NCBI RefSeq assembly: GCF_022410535.1
Contig: NZ_JAKNBL010000005.1
Coordinates: 62,001 to 126,000, forward strand
Length of the DNA stretch: 64,000 nt
Source of the DNA: Pelotomaculum terephthalicicum JT
Lineage (GTDB): Bacteria; Bacillota; Desulfotomaculia; Desulfotomaculales; Pelotomaculaceae
Direction of reading: 5' to 3'
Positions 51,340 through 59,746 of the stretch are shown here, one piece after another. Made by a program: the position numbers and the translations under genes. Positions within the stretch are counted from its first letter, which is position 1; each line of letters begins with the position of its first letter. The notes beneath the pieces were generated by a model, which was given only the letters and a program-made list of their open reading frames with translations, ran no database searches and was not told the origin of the DNA.

Positions 51340-52515
51340 CTATTTCAAAACCCAGCGACGTGATCCTTTCCTAGTTTGTTTTCCTTCTTCATTCAAAAGC
51401 GAATCTAAGTATGTAAAATCAGCATCATCTTTATCAACCAGTTCATAGATAAATTGATTAAGTGTACCTGGAATCATTGACATTTGCATGATTAGAGGTC
51501 TTTCTCTGTCTTTTATTTGTATTATTTCTAATCGATGAGTATTATTATGGGGAAGGTCAACTATAGGCCTTGTTGACTCGTGAGTAATGCTACCATCGAT
51601 CCTGTCTCTGTAATAGAGTTCAATACTTTCAAATCCAGATAAAAAGGTTTTCATCACTTCAACGGGGAATTGGACTTGAGTTTTTCTTGTTTCGGTGAGG
51701 ATATCCATAACTAGATACTGTAATGTTTCATTTTTAATTTGACTCTCATTTCTTCTTGTGATAGCAGATTTAGATTCATTACCTCCATCGTCTTCAGTTA
51801 CGCCTTTGTTTATTCCGGTTCTAGGGCCATGGATCGCACGAATTTTTCTTGAAATTTCAGGACCTTTATTTATTGAATTTAGTGGGTGTGCGCTTCGTAC
51901 TGAGGATCTTGCTTTTTTTACTTCACTACTGTTCTCGCCTATCTTATTAATAAGATCTTCGCCCTCTTGCGAAACTAAATTGATCAAATTGTCCTTTGTT
52001 AATGGTTCCAATGGAGTTGTATATTGATTCCAAACCCGTGTAAAATCTTGATATGTTTCCTGACCTTTAGCTTCATTTTTTTTAAATGAAGCTTTCATGG
52101 AAAGTTCAAAGTTACCTAATAACCCACCTTCTGTGCTGTTGGCTGATCCGGTTAATATTACACAGTCTTCATCATTTTCGAAGCAATATGCCTTGGGATG
52201 AAATATATAACTATTGCTGCCTGCAGTTAATATTCTAATATTCACATTATCTGGATATTTAATTTGTAGACCTTTTAGAAATTCCAAAGCTTCCCTTGAG
52301 GTTATTCCTTGATCAATCCCAATAATCCAGTCAATGCTGTTTCCTTCACTAATGAATTTTGATAAGGCCTCCTCAATCATTACAAGTCCTCCTAAAGTAA
52401 CAAAAGCAGATAATAATCTAAAGGACTTGTATTTGTTCGAGCTTAGCAACTGATTATTTATATCTTTATAGTGAGCTTCTTCACCTGCATACTGGGATAC
52501 AAAAGTAACGTTCAT
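51340..52515 (-). CDS. PLD-type restriction endonuclease (NgoFVII-like), 391 aa
   Basis: Residues ~105-135 carry HPKAYCFENDEDCVILTGSANSTEGG, the HxK...GS.N active site of phospholipase D-type nucleases, as in NgoFVII and BfiI. The N-terminal 90 residues fit the first half of the PLD fold. The C-terminal ~190 residues contain a helical domain and may bind DNA. It lies in the same direction as the two methyltransferase genes but is parted from them by a dead IS21. Probably the cutting half of a type II system. Confidence 0.8.
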   Translation of the reverse strand: MNVTFVSQYAGEEAHYKDINNQLLSSNKYKSFRLLSAFVTLGGLVMIEEALSKFISEGNSIDWIIGIDQGITSREALEFLKGLQIKYPDNVNIRILTAGSNSYIFHPKAYCFENDEDCVILTGSANSTEGGLLGNFELSMKASFKKNEAKGQETYQDFTRVWNQYTTPLEPLTKDNLINLVSQEGEDLINKIGENSSEVKKARSSVRSAHPLNSINKGPEISRKIRAIHGPRTGINKGVTEDDGGNESKSAITRRNESQIKNETLQYLVMDILTETRKTQVQFPVEVMKTFLSGFESIELYYRDRIDGSITHESTRPIVDLPHNNTHRLEIIQIKDRERPLIMQMSMIPGTLNQFIYELVDKDDADFTYLDSLLNEEGKQTRKGSRRWVLK

Positions 52516-52654
52516 AGTTTTTAGCCTCCTTAATTTAAAATTATTTATTTACACAGTTCTGTGATAATCGTTTTAATCCTTCAAATTTAACCCATTTGTA
52601 TGAAAGGCGAAAATAATTAGAGAACTCGCAATATAAACATATATATAATGATAG

Positions 52655-52725
52655 TGCGTATTCCGGTACTGATAGGCCATTAGTTCCGGGATCGACCGGA
52701 CACCCTTCCGGATTTCACCGACCAG
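52655..52725. repeat. Possible IS21 end with short CCGG-containing repeats
   Basis: Four units (TTCCGGTAC, TTCCGGGA, GACCGGAC, TTCCGGAT) lie within 60 bases, about 130 bp before the transposase remnant. Multiple short terminal repeats are a feature of IS21 ends. The rest of the 334-base gap 52516-52849 shows no gene. Confidence 0.3.
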
Positions 52726-52849
52726 CATTTCTGCATAAATTAGTATTTCTTTGAAAACCAATAATGCAAAAATATAACAAATTAACTCGGATAGTGTGCT
52801 GTAATAATTATAGGTCTCACGGAGACTACGCTATTCGAGGAAGTTTTCA

Positions 52850-53482
52850 TGCAGAAAACAAGAGAAATCATGCGTCTCCATTTGGATGCAGGGCTGGGGC
52901 TGCCATTGCAAAAAGTCTTAGCATCTCTCACAGCGCGGTTAAAGATCACCTTATGAGAGCCGAGGATGCCGGGCTGTCCTGGCCATTACCAGAAGAGTAC
53001 AACGATTGAGTATTGGAACAACTGCTCTTTCCCTGGAAATCCAATATCGCCCGATCAGGACCAAAACCTGATTTCGATCACATCCACAAAGAACTAAGTC
53101 GCAAAGGGAGTAACTATTCAATACAGCCACTTCTGCGAATTGTACCATAAGTGGCGGCAGGACCTGGATAATATCAATACGCCGAATTCATAAGGCTGGA
53201 GAGAAATTGTTTGTTGACTGGGCAGGACAGACTATACCCGTTGTTGAAAAAAAAACAGGGGAAACCCGCCCGGCATACCTATTCGTAGCGATTCTCAGCG
53301 CCAGTAATTACACCTATGCTGAGGTCAGTATGTCAATGGACTTGTCCAGTCGGATCAACGCACACTGCAGAAGCGCTATATCAACTGGTCGGCTTCCACC
53401 CGGAACAAGTGGTCGATCATTTTCGGATTTGATGGCCAATTGTTGTGGAATACGCAATGATAGTATTGCAATTATATTTTAA
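52850..53482 (+). pseudogene. Decayed IS21-family transposase (istA)
   Basis: Fragments in three frames follow the istA order: MQKTREIMRLHLDAG, then IAKSLSISHSAVKDHLMRAEDAGLSWPLPEEYND (HTH), then VLEQLLFP, DFDHIHKELSRKG, TIQYSHFCELYHKWRQDLD, and LFVDWAGQTIPVVEKKTGETRPAYLFVAILSASNYTYAEVS (start of the rve core). At least three frameshifts, an internal loss and absence of the remaining catalytic core and istB make it inactive. It split the restriction island. Confidence 0.85.
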
Positions 53483-53892
53483 TTAAGGAAAGGCATAGGA
53501 TCAACAAATCGAAAAAGATTGTCCATATACGGTTTTGTGTACTCAACAATAAAAATCTTAGAGGAGGTTAATAAATGACCCCCTCTTGCGGTTTGACCCT
53601 CTTAATTTAGACTATATATCTTCATAAATATGATATTGCTGGCTTGAATCCTTATGATTTTGTTTAACTTGTAGCTTTCTGCTGATAGTGTGATAGAACC
53701 ACCCGAAACTGCACTTGCACTGACATGTTAAGCGATTCTTTGACTCACGCTATTGAGCACCCGTCTATAACCACACTGGAGACAGGTAGCGTATTCGCGC
53801 ACTGTTTTCGTTTCAATTTTCGCCCCTCCATTCCCAGCATACTAGGTTAAAACCATATGCCCAATCCAGATGAGAGGCTAATTAGCGTATGT
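53483..53892. other. Gene-free debris between IS21 remnant and methyltransferase
   Basis: 410 bases without a credible ORF on either strand. A short stretch reading LNPYDF near 53645 could come from an IS66-type transposase, but it is too short to assign. The next gene starts transcription from the other side. Confidence 0.4.
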
Positions 53893-54765
53893 CTATCGTG
53901 GCTCATTGCGAAATAAATCAAAATAAGATGGCGCTTTTGAATTTTTCTTTTTTGGATCCGGTTTTTGTACAATTATTATATATTCATTTACATTTTTGAA
54001 TAAAAAGTTCGGAGGATAAGGATAACTTCCAAAAATCGGCCTCTGCGAATTAGCTGATCCCCATTTCCCACCGGTACCGTTTTTATTCCAAATGATTTGA
54101 TTGACTAAAGAAAAACCTTTTTGCTGAGCAATTTTTGTCAAGTCTGAAGCAATCGGTATTGTAACTAGTCCATATTCCTTAGTATTTTGATTCACATTAG
54201 CAGTAACAATACAGAGTTTACGACCGGGCATCAACACTCTATAACAATTTGAGATTACAGTTTCCATATAATTCAAGAAATCATCATAGAATTTAATACT
54301 ACCTATATTTCCTTCATAATCTCCATAATCAGCTTTATTCCAATAGGGAGGAGATGTTACCACTACCCCAATACTGTTATCCGGGATGTAATCCATATTT
54401 AGGCAGGTATCGTTAATAAGAGAAATATCTCCTTCACTTAAAACAATATTGTTTGTATTCGCAAATTCTATTATTTGTTCATATGACAACTGTAAGTATT
54501 CGCTATTTACTTCTATGCCTACGTAACGACGGCCATTAATTATTGCAGATTTACCAGTTGTCCCCATCCCTGAAAAGGGGTCTAATACTGTTTCGCCATA
54601 GAAAGAAAACATTCGAATTAGTCTATGGGGAATTTCTAGAGGAAAAACTGCAGGATGAATTGGATCGCTTACATTAGCAATGCTCCATACAGTTTTCGTC
54701 CATTCTTTCCATTCCTCTGTAGATATTATTGAAGCTTCCTTAACGTTATCTGGAATTTTCGCCAT
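53893..54765 (-). CDS. DNA amino-methyltransferase (m4C/m6A, SPPY type), 290 aa
   Basis: ETVLDPFSGMGTTGKSAIINGRRYVGIEVNSEY (motif I, ~62-95) precedes VVTSPPYWNKADYGDYEG (motif IV, ~134). The SPPY form is commonest in N4-cytosine enzymes, and the motif order is I before IV. It overlaps the stop of the larger methyltransferase by one base, so the two are co-translated and probably act on the two strands of one asymmetric site. Confidence 0.9.
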   Translation of the reverse strand: MAKIPDNVKEASIISTEEWKEWTKTVWSIANVSDPIHPAVFPLEIPHRLIRMFSFYGETVLDPFSGMGTTGKSAIINGRRYVGIEVNSEYLQLSYEQIIEFANTNNIVLSEGDISLINDTCLNMDYIPDNSIGVVVTSPPYWNKADYGDYEGNIGSIKFYDDFLNYMETVISNCYRVLMPGRKLCIVTANVNQNTKEYGLVTIPIASDLTKIAQQKGFSLVNQIIWNKNGTGGKWGSANSQRPIFGSYPYPPNFLFKNVNEYIIIVQKPDPKKKNSKAPSYFDLFRNEPR

Positions 54766-56711
54766 TAATAATAGCTCCTCTCAGCGTTGTTCTTTATCTT
54801 TGCCAAGCGTCCACAACTTACAATTTGGCTGTACCATGCATGTAAATAAGTGGGAAAACCATCAGGTAAAAGAAGAGATTCAGCAATTAGATTATCAATT
54901 TTAAGGACGATTGGCATTAATTTTGAATGATCATAGTTTGTAATAATCTTTCCTTTATTGATAGATTGGGTAGGATAGCAAACTAGTTCTTTTGAAAACT
55001 GTTTGCCTAATTTAAACAATTGTGTATAGGTGGTGGTTGTAAAGAGACGTTTTTCAATGCCAAAATGTTCTAGAAATCTATTGGTAACATGAAATCCGTC
55101 TCCCGTCACTGTCCAAAGCCAATAGGCGGTGACTGAATTTAGACAAGCTATAGAAAAATATAAATCTTCTATTGAATCAGTAGTGAAATATTTCTTATCT
55201 TTTGATATATATGCATTACCGTACTCATCAATCGAGGGAGGAATATGATCATAAGCACATATCCAATTATATGCAGTACTGTTTAAAACGAGCTTTGCCT
55301 TAGATTCAGGCGAAGCCGGCTTCAGTATTTTAAGTAAAGAAGTCTCATTATTACTTAGCACTTTATATGCTTTAAGTTCAATTGCACTTCCTAATTTTGG
55401 GATAAATGGTTCTATGGAAATATCCGTAATATCAGAGTATTTCTTTGGTGACAGCAAAAAATCGTTACGATTGATAGATGTCCAACGTAATAAACCTGTT
55501 GTAAAGATATTTTTTGATAATCCGTTTGATTTTCGGATTATAATACAATTTCGAGATTTAACATCATCCCCAAATAATGAATCTGGACTACGATCATAAT
55601 TCTCAATTTTCCATACAGCTGTATCTTGTTCAATTCTTTTTCTTAGTTTTTTAAAACCCTTATGACTGCTATAGGTAAAAGACAAAGGTATAATAAGGGA
55701 ACTTACAGAGCAGCTTTCACTACAATCAATTAAATTGTTAACAAAAGGAATAAACAAATTACTACGAAAGTTGCTCTCATTAGATTGATCTCGCTCCGTT
55801 ATTGATACATATGGAGGATTACCAATTATACAGTTAAATTTTTTTGGAAAATGACGATATTCATCGCTAAGGGCTTGTATATTTGTTGCATCAGCACAAA
55901 TTATATTTTGGTTTAATATCTTTATAAGTGAATCATAGTCGAGTTTTCTATCTCCGAATAATAAAGATATATAACATATAATTAAAAAACGAGTTATATC
56001 AACAGCATATGGACTTATATCAATACCAAAGAGAGATGATTGAATAATGGAGATACATTTCTCAAAATCATTAACATGGCACGTAATTAGTATATTTAGA
56101 ACCTGTAATAGAAATATTCCGCTACCACAGCTATAATCAACAAATTTATAATTCTCAAGAGAAACGTAGTTCGGTAGTTTCATCAATTCTTTTGTACAAA
56201 TATCCACCATATAAAAAGCAATATCATTAGGGGTATAATAAATACCTCTTTTTTTCTTTTTAACAGTCACAATACCATTTCTACGATCTCTTTCCGCCCT
56301 TTCTAAATCATATTCACTATATTCTAATACTTCCAAAGCATAAGGAAGTAGATAAGGGAATGTTTCTGGATTATAGGAACTTTGTATTTCCTGTATTACC
56401 TTGGATAAATCTACATCGTATTGCAAAGATATATAATCTTTAACCCAATCGCTTTTTCCATTTGAAATTTTTTCAAAATATGCGCAGATATTATGAAAGC
56501 TATTAGAAGAATTCTCATGAGTATTTAACGATGAATAGTATTTCTTCATTAAAGCAAGGCAGCATATTAATACCAACCGTAATTGCTGGTTTGTAGATAA
56601 ATTAATATCTTCATTTGATTCGAGGATTAGGTCTCTAGCCCTAATCAAAGTATCCGCAATTTTTGTTATTTCGTTTTTATGGGTAATATTGATTGGTGTG
56701 TCCAAGCTCAT
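54765..56711 (-). CDS. Eco57I/TaqI-type N6-adenine methyltransferase, 648 aa
   Basis: KKRGIYYTPNDIAFYMVDICTKEL (~150), FVDYSCGSGIFLLQVLNIL (motif I, ~195) and FNCIIGNPPYVSITERDQ (motif IV NPPY, ~298) define a gamma-type N6-adenine methyltransferase. The C-terminal ~300 residues are the target-recognition part (INRNDFLLSPKKY, LDSTAYNWICAYDHIP). It lacks an obvious own nuclease domain, so the PLD nuclease at 51340 is the likely cutter. It is 19 bp after the AbrB-like controller gene. Confidence 0.92.
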   Translation of the reverse strand: MSLDTPINITHKNEITKIADTLIRARDLILESNEDINLSTNQQLRLVLICCLALMKKYYSSLNTHENSSNSFHNICAYFEKISNGKSDWVKDYISLQYDVDLSKVIQEIQSSYNPETFPYLLPYALEVLEYSEYDLERAERDRRNGIVTVKKKKRGIYYTPNDIAFYMVDICTKELMKLPNYVSLENYKFVDYSCGSGIFLLQVLNILITCHVNDFEKCISIIQSSLFGIDISPYAVDITRFLIICYISLLFGDRKLDYDSLIKILNQNIICADATNIQALSDEYRHFPKKFNCIIGNPPYVSITERDQSNESNFRSNLFIPFVNNLIDCSESCSVSSLIIPLSFTYSSHKGFKKLRKRIEQDTAVWKIENYDRSPDSLFGDDVKSRNCIIIRKSNGLSKNIFTTGLLRWTSINRNDFLLSPKKYSDITDISIEPFIPKLGSAIELKAYKVLSNNETSLLKILKPASPESKAKLVLNSTAYNWICAYDHIPPSIDEYGNAYISKDKKYFTTDSIEDLYFSIACLNSVTAYWLWTVTGDGFHVTNRFLEHFGIEKRLFTTTTYTQLFKLGKQFSKELVCYPTQSINKGKIITNYDHSKLMPIVLKIDNLIAESLLLPDGFPTYLHAWYSQIVSCGRLAKIKNNAERSYY

Positions 56712-56730
56712 AGTTGTCCCTCCGTAGGAG

Positions 56731-56907
56731 TCAGTCGACTTTAACCTTTAACACAATTTCTTTTTTAACTGAATCTAGATATATATCAAAAAATGTTGTG
56801 CCTTTTTGGATATTCAAATTATGAATAATCTCCTTAGGCAATCGAATCCGCATATCTTTTTGTAAAACATAAGTATCTAAATACACTAATCCCGGTTTTT
56901 CCTTCAC
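56731..56907 (-). CDS. AbrB-type control protein of the restriction island, 58 aa
   Basis: Translation starts at a GTG with AGGAG eight bases upstream: MKEKPGLVYLDTYVLQKDMR, then IRLPKEIIHNLNIQKGTTFF to the end KVKVD. The RIRLPKEIIHNLNIQKGT stretch is a SpoVT/AbrB hairpin. It is the first gene of the operon with both methyltransferases and lies behind a promoter covered by two palindromes, so it looks like a controller (C) protein of unusual fold. Too small for most gene finders. Confidence 0.75.
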   Translation of the reverse strand: MKEKPGLVYLDTYVLQKDMRIRLPKEIIHNLNIQKGTTFFDIYLDSVKKEIVLKVKVD

Positions 56908-56936
56908 CTAATCAGCTCCTAAAGGGTCAATATAAC

Positions 56937-57004
56937 AGACTAAATTTAGTCTATTTTAGGGCTATCTATAGTCTAATCATAGACTAGCATACACAAAGAG
57001 TCAA
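56937..57004 (-). promoter_or_regulatory. Promoter with two palindromic operators for the restriction island
   Basis: On the minus strand TTGACT (57004-56999), 17 bases, TATGAT (56981-56976). Operator 1, TAGTCTAATCATAGACTA (56969-56986), is centred on the -10 box. Operator 2, AGACTAAATTTAGTCT (56937-56952), is a perfect 16-bp palindrome of the same half-site ~33 bp downstream. The layout is what an autorepressing controller would need. Confidence 0.8.
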
Positions 57005-57441
57005 TTTTTTTCTTTTTAGGTGAAGATGCAGCCGCGTATAGTTGGCGTTTATTTTCCCAGAACATCCCAGAGCTCTTCGAATATGAAATACTCAAAATAA
57101 TTATGGTAAACTTCAGAAGTTTGAGATAATCATAGGTAGGTAAAGTTTTGCTGGCGTTTGTTGTACAAAGCAAGGGTATCCCTGTGATTTTAAAAAAAGA
57201 TGTTAATTTAGAAGAGGAACATCTGAATAAGAAAGGGAATGGCCGTCCAATGCCGCCTCTCTATGATTTAACTTAAAAATGTATGGTTGAGACCAAAGAT
57301 AAATGATGAGTAAAAGCCCCTAATAATCCGAGTTAAAATAATGCAAACTGTGGCTCATCTTTTCCGAAAAAGGTGAGCCACACAAGAATATGCAAATAGG
57401 GACTACATCAAATTCAGATACTAAAACGTATTCATGCAATA
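57005..57441. other. Gene debris between restriction island and tmRNA
   Basis: Plus-strand fragments GEDAAAYSWRLFSQNIPELF (from about 57017) and LAFVVQSKGIPVILKKD with a further EEEHLNKKGNGRPMPPLYDLT (to about 57276) look like pieces of one or two lost proteins; I cannot name them. A strong hairpin GTGGCTCA...TGAGCCAC lies at 57350-57381 (14-bp arms, one mismatch). No complete gene. Confidence 0.45.
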
Positions 57442-57513
57442 TTTCAACGATTCATCCCAATCTTTCAACGATTGCCTGTTGGCGATGCACACCCCTGCTA
57501 AATTTCAACGATT
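57442..57513. repeat. Three TTTCAACGATT repeats and right member of the 7.3-kb repeat pair
   Basis: TTTCAACGATT occurs at 57442-57452, 57463-57473 and 57503-57513 (steps of 21 and 40 bp, about two and four helix turns). GCACACCCCTG (57487-57497) and CAATCTTTCAACGAT (57458-57472) are shared with 7299-7326. Phased repeats of this sort could be recombinase or partition-protein sites. Confidence 0.55.
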
Positions 57514-57692
57514 ATCCCTGCCAACCCCACCGGAAAACGGTAAGATTTCCTCTTGCCAACGGCAAAATAACCCGCCCAAATAGATAAAAGCCGTCCCGCA
57601 AAAACGCAGGAACGGTTTAGATACCGGCTTTCCATGCAAAACAAAAACCACCCACCGATAAAATTCTTTTTATCAATAGATGGTAGATAATC

Positions 57693-58043
57693 TGGTGGAG
57701 GCGGGGGGAATCGAACCCACCGTCCGGAAGACCGACCACAGGAGTGTCTCCGAGCGCAGGCTGTAGTTTAGATTTTGCTCCGCGGGCGCTTACAGCCAAG
57801 CTCCGTTGGAACTATCTCGATAAGTCTTGCTTGAATCCTCCGAGAATTGGACTCAAGCCAGCCCGTTTAGATGACCCCCTAGCCCGGGCCACGGGCCCAG
57901 CGCGGGTAGAAGGTTAACTGCAACTAAGCAGCTAAAGCGTATTCTTCGTTGGCAATTATAAGTTTTCCACCGTATTGCGGGCTGATGGAACCCCGGCTCG
58001 CTCCTCCTGCCACCGCTTCCCCCGTCGAAACCTTTACGCCCCC
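57693..58043 (-). ncRNA. ssrA: Transfer-messenger RNA (tmRNA)
   Basis: The 351-base RNA starts GGGGGCGTAAAGG and ends GCCTCCACCA with the CCA encoded; the ends pair over seven bases with one G-U, as in the tRNA-like domain, and the T arm reads GGTTCGATTCC. The tag frame GCC AAC GAA GAA TAC GCT TTA GCT GCT TAG gives ANEEYALAA. It rescues stalled ribosomes with SmpB, whose gene is 39 bp upstream. Its 3' end faces the mobile region, a common integration target. Confidence 0.96.
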
Positions 58044-58082
58044 GTAAAATAATATCTGGTGAATAGTGACAGTAATATTATT

Positions 58083-58544
58083 CTAATACATCTTTGACCT
58101 TTCCTTCACAGCCCGGTCGATTTCCCGCCGGGCGTCACGCGCGGCTATGTCATCTCTCCGGTCATATATCTTCTTGCCCTTGGCCAGCGCCAGTTCCACC
58201 TTGGCAATGCCATCCTTAAAATATACTTTTAGCGGGATTAAGGCCAAACCTTTTTCCCTGGCTTTACCCAACAAGCGCAAAATCTCCACTTTGTGCATCA
58301 AAAGCTTACGGGTGCGCTTGGGTTCATGGTTAAACTGGTTTCCTTGATCATAAGGGCTTATATGCATATTATACAATAAAAGTTCGGCGTTTTCAACGCG
58401 GGCGTAGCTATCCTGCAGGTTGGCTCGCCCGGCACGCAGGGATTTTACTTCGGTTCCGGTCAAAGCCAGGCCTGCTTCAAAGGTCTCTATAACATGATAT
58501 TCATGCCGGGCTTTTCTGTTTTCAGTTACGGTTTTATATCCCAT
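58083..58544 (-). CDS. smpB: SsrA-binding protein SmpB, 153 aa
   Basis: Full-length SmpB: KARHEYHVIETFEAGLALTGTEVKSLRAGRANLQDSYA (residues 11-48), a GNQFNHEPKRTRKLLMHK segment, and the basic C-terminal tail KGKKIYDRRDDIAARDARREIDRAVKERSKMY that enters the mRNA channel. It binds tmRNA and takes part in trans-translation. It lies directly before ssrA on the same strand, the usual arrangement in Firmicutes. Confidence 0.98.
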   Translation of the reverse strand: MGYKTVTENRKARHEYHVIETFEAGLALTGTEVKSLRAGRANLQDSYARVENAELLLYNMHISPYDQGNQFNHEPKRTRKLLMHKVEILRLLGKAREKGLALIPLKVYFKDGIAKVELALAKGKKIYDRRDDIAARDARREIDRAVKERSKMY

Positions 58545-58654
58545 GCTTAATCACCAGAACTTTAACGGGTACCATTTTATTTTAATGGTGCCGGGAAATG
58601 CTTTCATTATAGCAGGCGGGCATGGTTTGTCAAGTTAAAAAGCTATAATCAGAT

Positions 58655-59206
58655 TTATAGTTTTAGTTCTGCGGCAATGCCCTGCATCGCTTCAAGGCTT
58701 AGCCCAAGAAATTCTTCCAGGGAAAGCGATAATTCAGAACAAGCTTTGATCGTTTCCCGGTTCGCCCCGCGGGCAAATGATTTCTCATTAAAACGTTTCA
58801 TTAGAAAAGGAACATCAACTACCGCCAACTTCTTTTCCGGCCTGATCAACGCGCCGGCTACTATCAATCCGGTAACCGGATCGCTGGCGAAAAGAGCTTT
58901 ATCCATAAGTGATTCACGAGGTAGTCCATGCCGTTCGTTATGCACTTTTACCGCGTAAACTATATCTTCCGGCAAACCGGATTCCTCCAGCAAGGCGGCG
59001 CCTTCTATGCTGTGACGTTCCGGGTCGTCCTTAGTACGGTCGTAGTCGATATCGTGCAGCAGTCCGGCCAGCCCCCATTTCTCTTCGTCCTGGCCGAAAT
59101 GCCGCGCCAGACGGCGCATTACGGCTTCAACCGCAAGAGAATGGTTAAACAAGTTTTTATTTGTCAGGTTTTTCTTCAGCAGCGCCACGGCCTCTGTTCT
59201 GTTCAA
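58655..59206 (-). CDS. HD-domain (HDIG) hydrolase-like protein, 183 aa
   Basis: HD superfamily motif: His22 in NHSLAVEAVMRRLA, HD in GLLHDIDYDRTKDDPERHSIEGA (~50-72), and a distal Asp in FASDPVTGLIVAGA (~109). Such proteins are metal-dependent phosphohydrolases of nucleotides; the substrate is unknown. The start is a TTG with GGGGGA upstream, inside the end of the thioesterase gene (about 50 bases overlap), so translation is coupled. Other starts are possible. Confidence 0.85.
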   Translation of the reverse strand: MNRTEAVALLKKNLTNKNLFNHSLAVEAVMRRLARHFGQDEEKWGLAGLLHDIDYDRTKDDPERHSIEGAALLEESGLPEDIVYAVKVHNERHGLPRESLMDKALFASDPVTGLIVAGALIRPEKKLAVVDVPFLMKRFNEKSFARGANRETIKACSELSLSLEEFLGLSLEAMQGIAAELKL

Positions 59207-59633
59207 GTTTCAGTTCCCCCTTCGACATCTTTTCCGGGTCCATCTTCAAAAATTTGGCCTTTGCCCGCGCCGCCACAGTACCATCCGGCAGGATCAACCT
59301 GCCCGCCATCTCAACCAACCTTCTACGGTCGGCCAACAGGTTCGCTTCCAGGGTAAGCCGCTCTCCCACCGGAACTGCTTTACTGTAACGGGTGGTAATT
59401 TCAGCAGTCATCGTTGCGATATCACGCACCCATAACCACTGGGCCATCACTTCATCTAGCAAAGTGGCAACCAGCCCGCCGTGCAGCACCCCATTCCAGC
59501 CTTGATGCTCTGTCCCGGCGATAAAATATGTCCGGCAGATGTCGCCATCCTGCTCAAATTTTAATTTTAGCCCGATAGGATTGCGTGCGCTGCAGGCGAA
59601 GCACATATTGTCTTCACGCAGGAATTTAGCCAT
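59157..59633 (-). CDS. PaaI-type hotdog thioesterase, 158 aa
   Basis: CFACSARNPIGLKLKF then GWNGVLHGGLVATLLDEVMAQWLW (HGG with Asp/Glu nearby, ~50-72) and ITTRYSKAVPVGERLTLEANLL are typical of PaaI/YigI-like acyl-CoA thioesterases. The ATG at 59633 has GAAGGTG upstream and is preferred over an in-frame ATG 63 bases earlier. The C-terminal ~30 residues are charged and overlap the HD gene. Substrate unknown. Confidence 0.88.
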   Translation of the reverse strand: MAKFLREDNMCFACSARNPIGLKLKFEQDGDICRTYFIAGTEHQGWNGVLHGGLVATLLDEVMAQWLWVRDIATMTAEITTRYSKAVPVGERLTLEANLLADRRRLVEMAGRLILPDGTVAARAKAKFLKMDPEKMSKGELKLEQNRGRGAAEEKPDK

Positions 59634-59708
59634 CGTTTCACCTTCTCTTCGGTTCGGCAAATCTTCTATCCTACTAGTATAAACCATTTTTATCAATTTT
59701 CAACGGGT

Positions 59709-59743
59709 AAAAAAAATGCCGGGGAAACCCGGCATTTTTTTTG
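59709..59743. terminator. Bidirectional intrinsic terminator after hppA
   Basis: ATGCCGGG and CCCGGCAT form an 8-bp stem with a GAAA-type loop; A-run on one side and T-run on the other make it work in both directions. It lies four bases beyond the hppA stop. Confidence 0.92.
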
Positions 59744-59746
59744 TTT

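Noticed and set aside
52573-52761. Minus-strand frame of 62 codons before the IS21 remnant
   Set aside because: AT-rich, no ribosome site, and it crosses the CCGG repeats of the probable insertion-sequence end.
57350-57381. Terminator of the tmRNA
   Set aside because: The hairpin is strong, but it is more than 300 bases from the tmRNA 3' end and has no T run; its role stays open.
57693-57770. tRNA gene suggested by the T-arm and CCA end
   Set aside because: It is the 3' half of the tRNA-like domain of tmRNA; the 5' partner lies 350 bases away.
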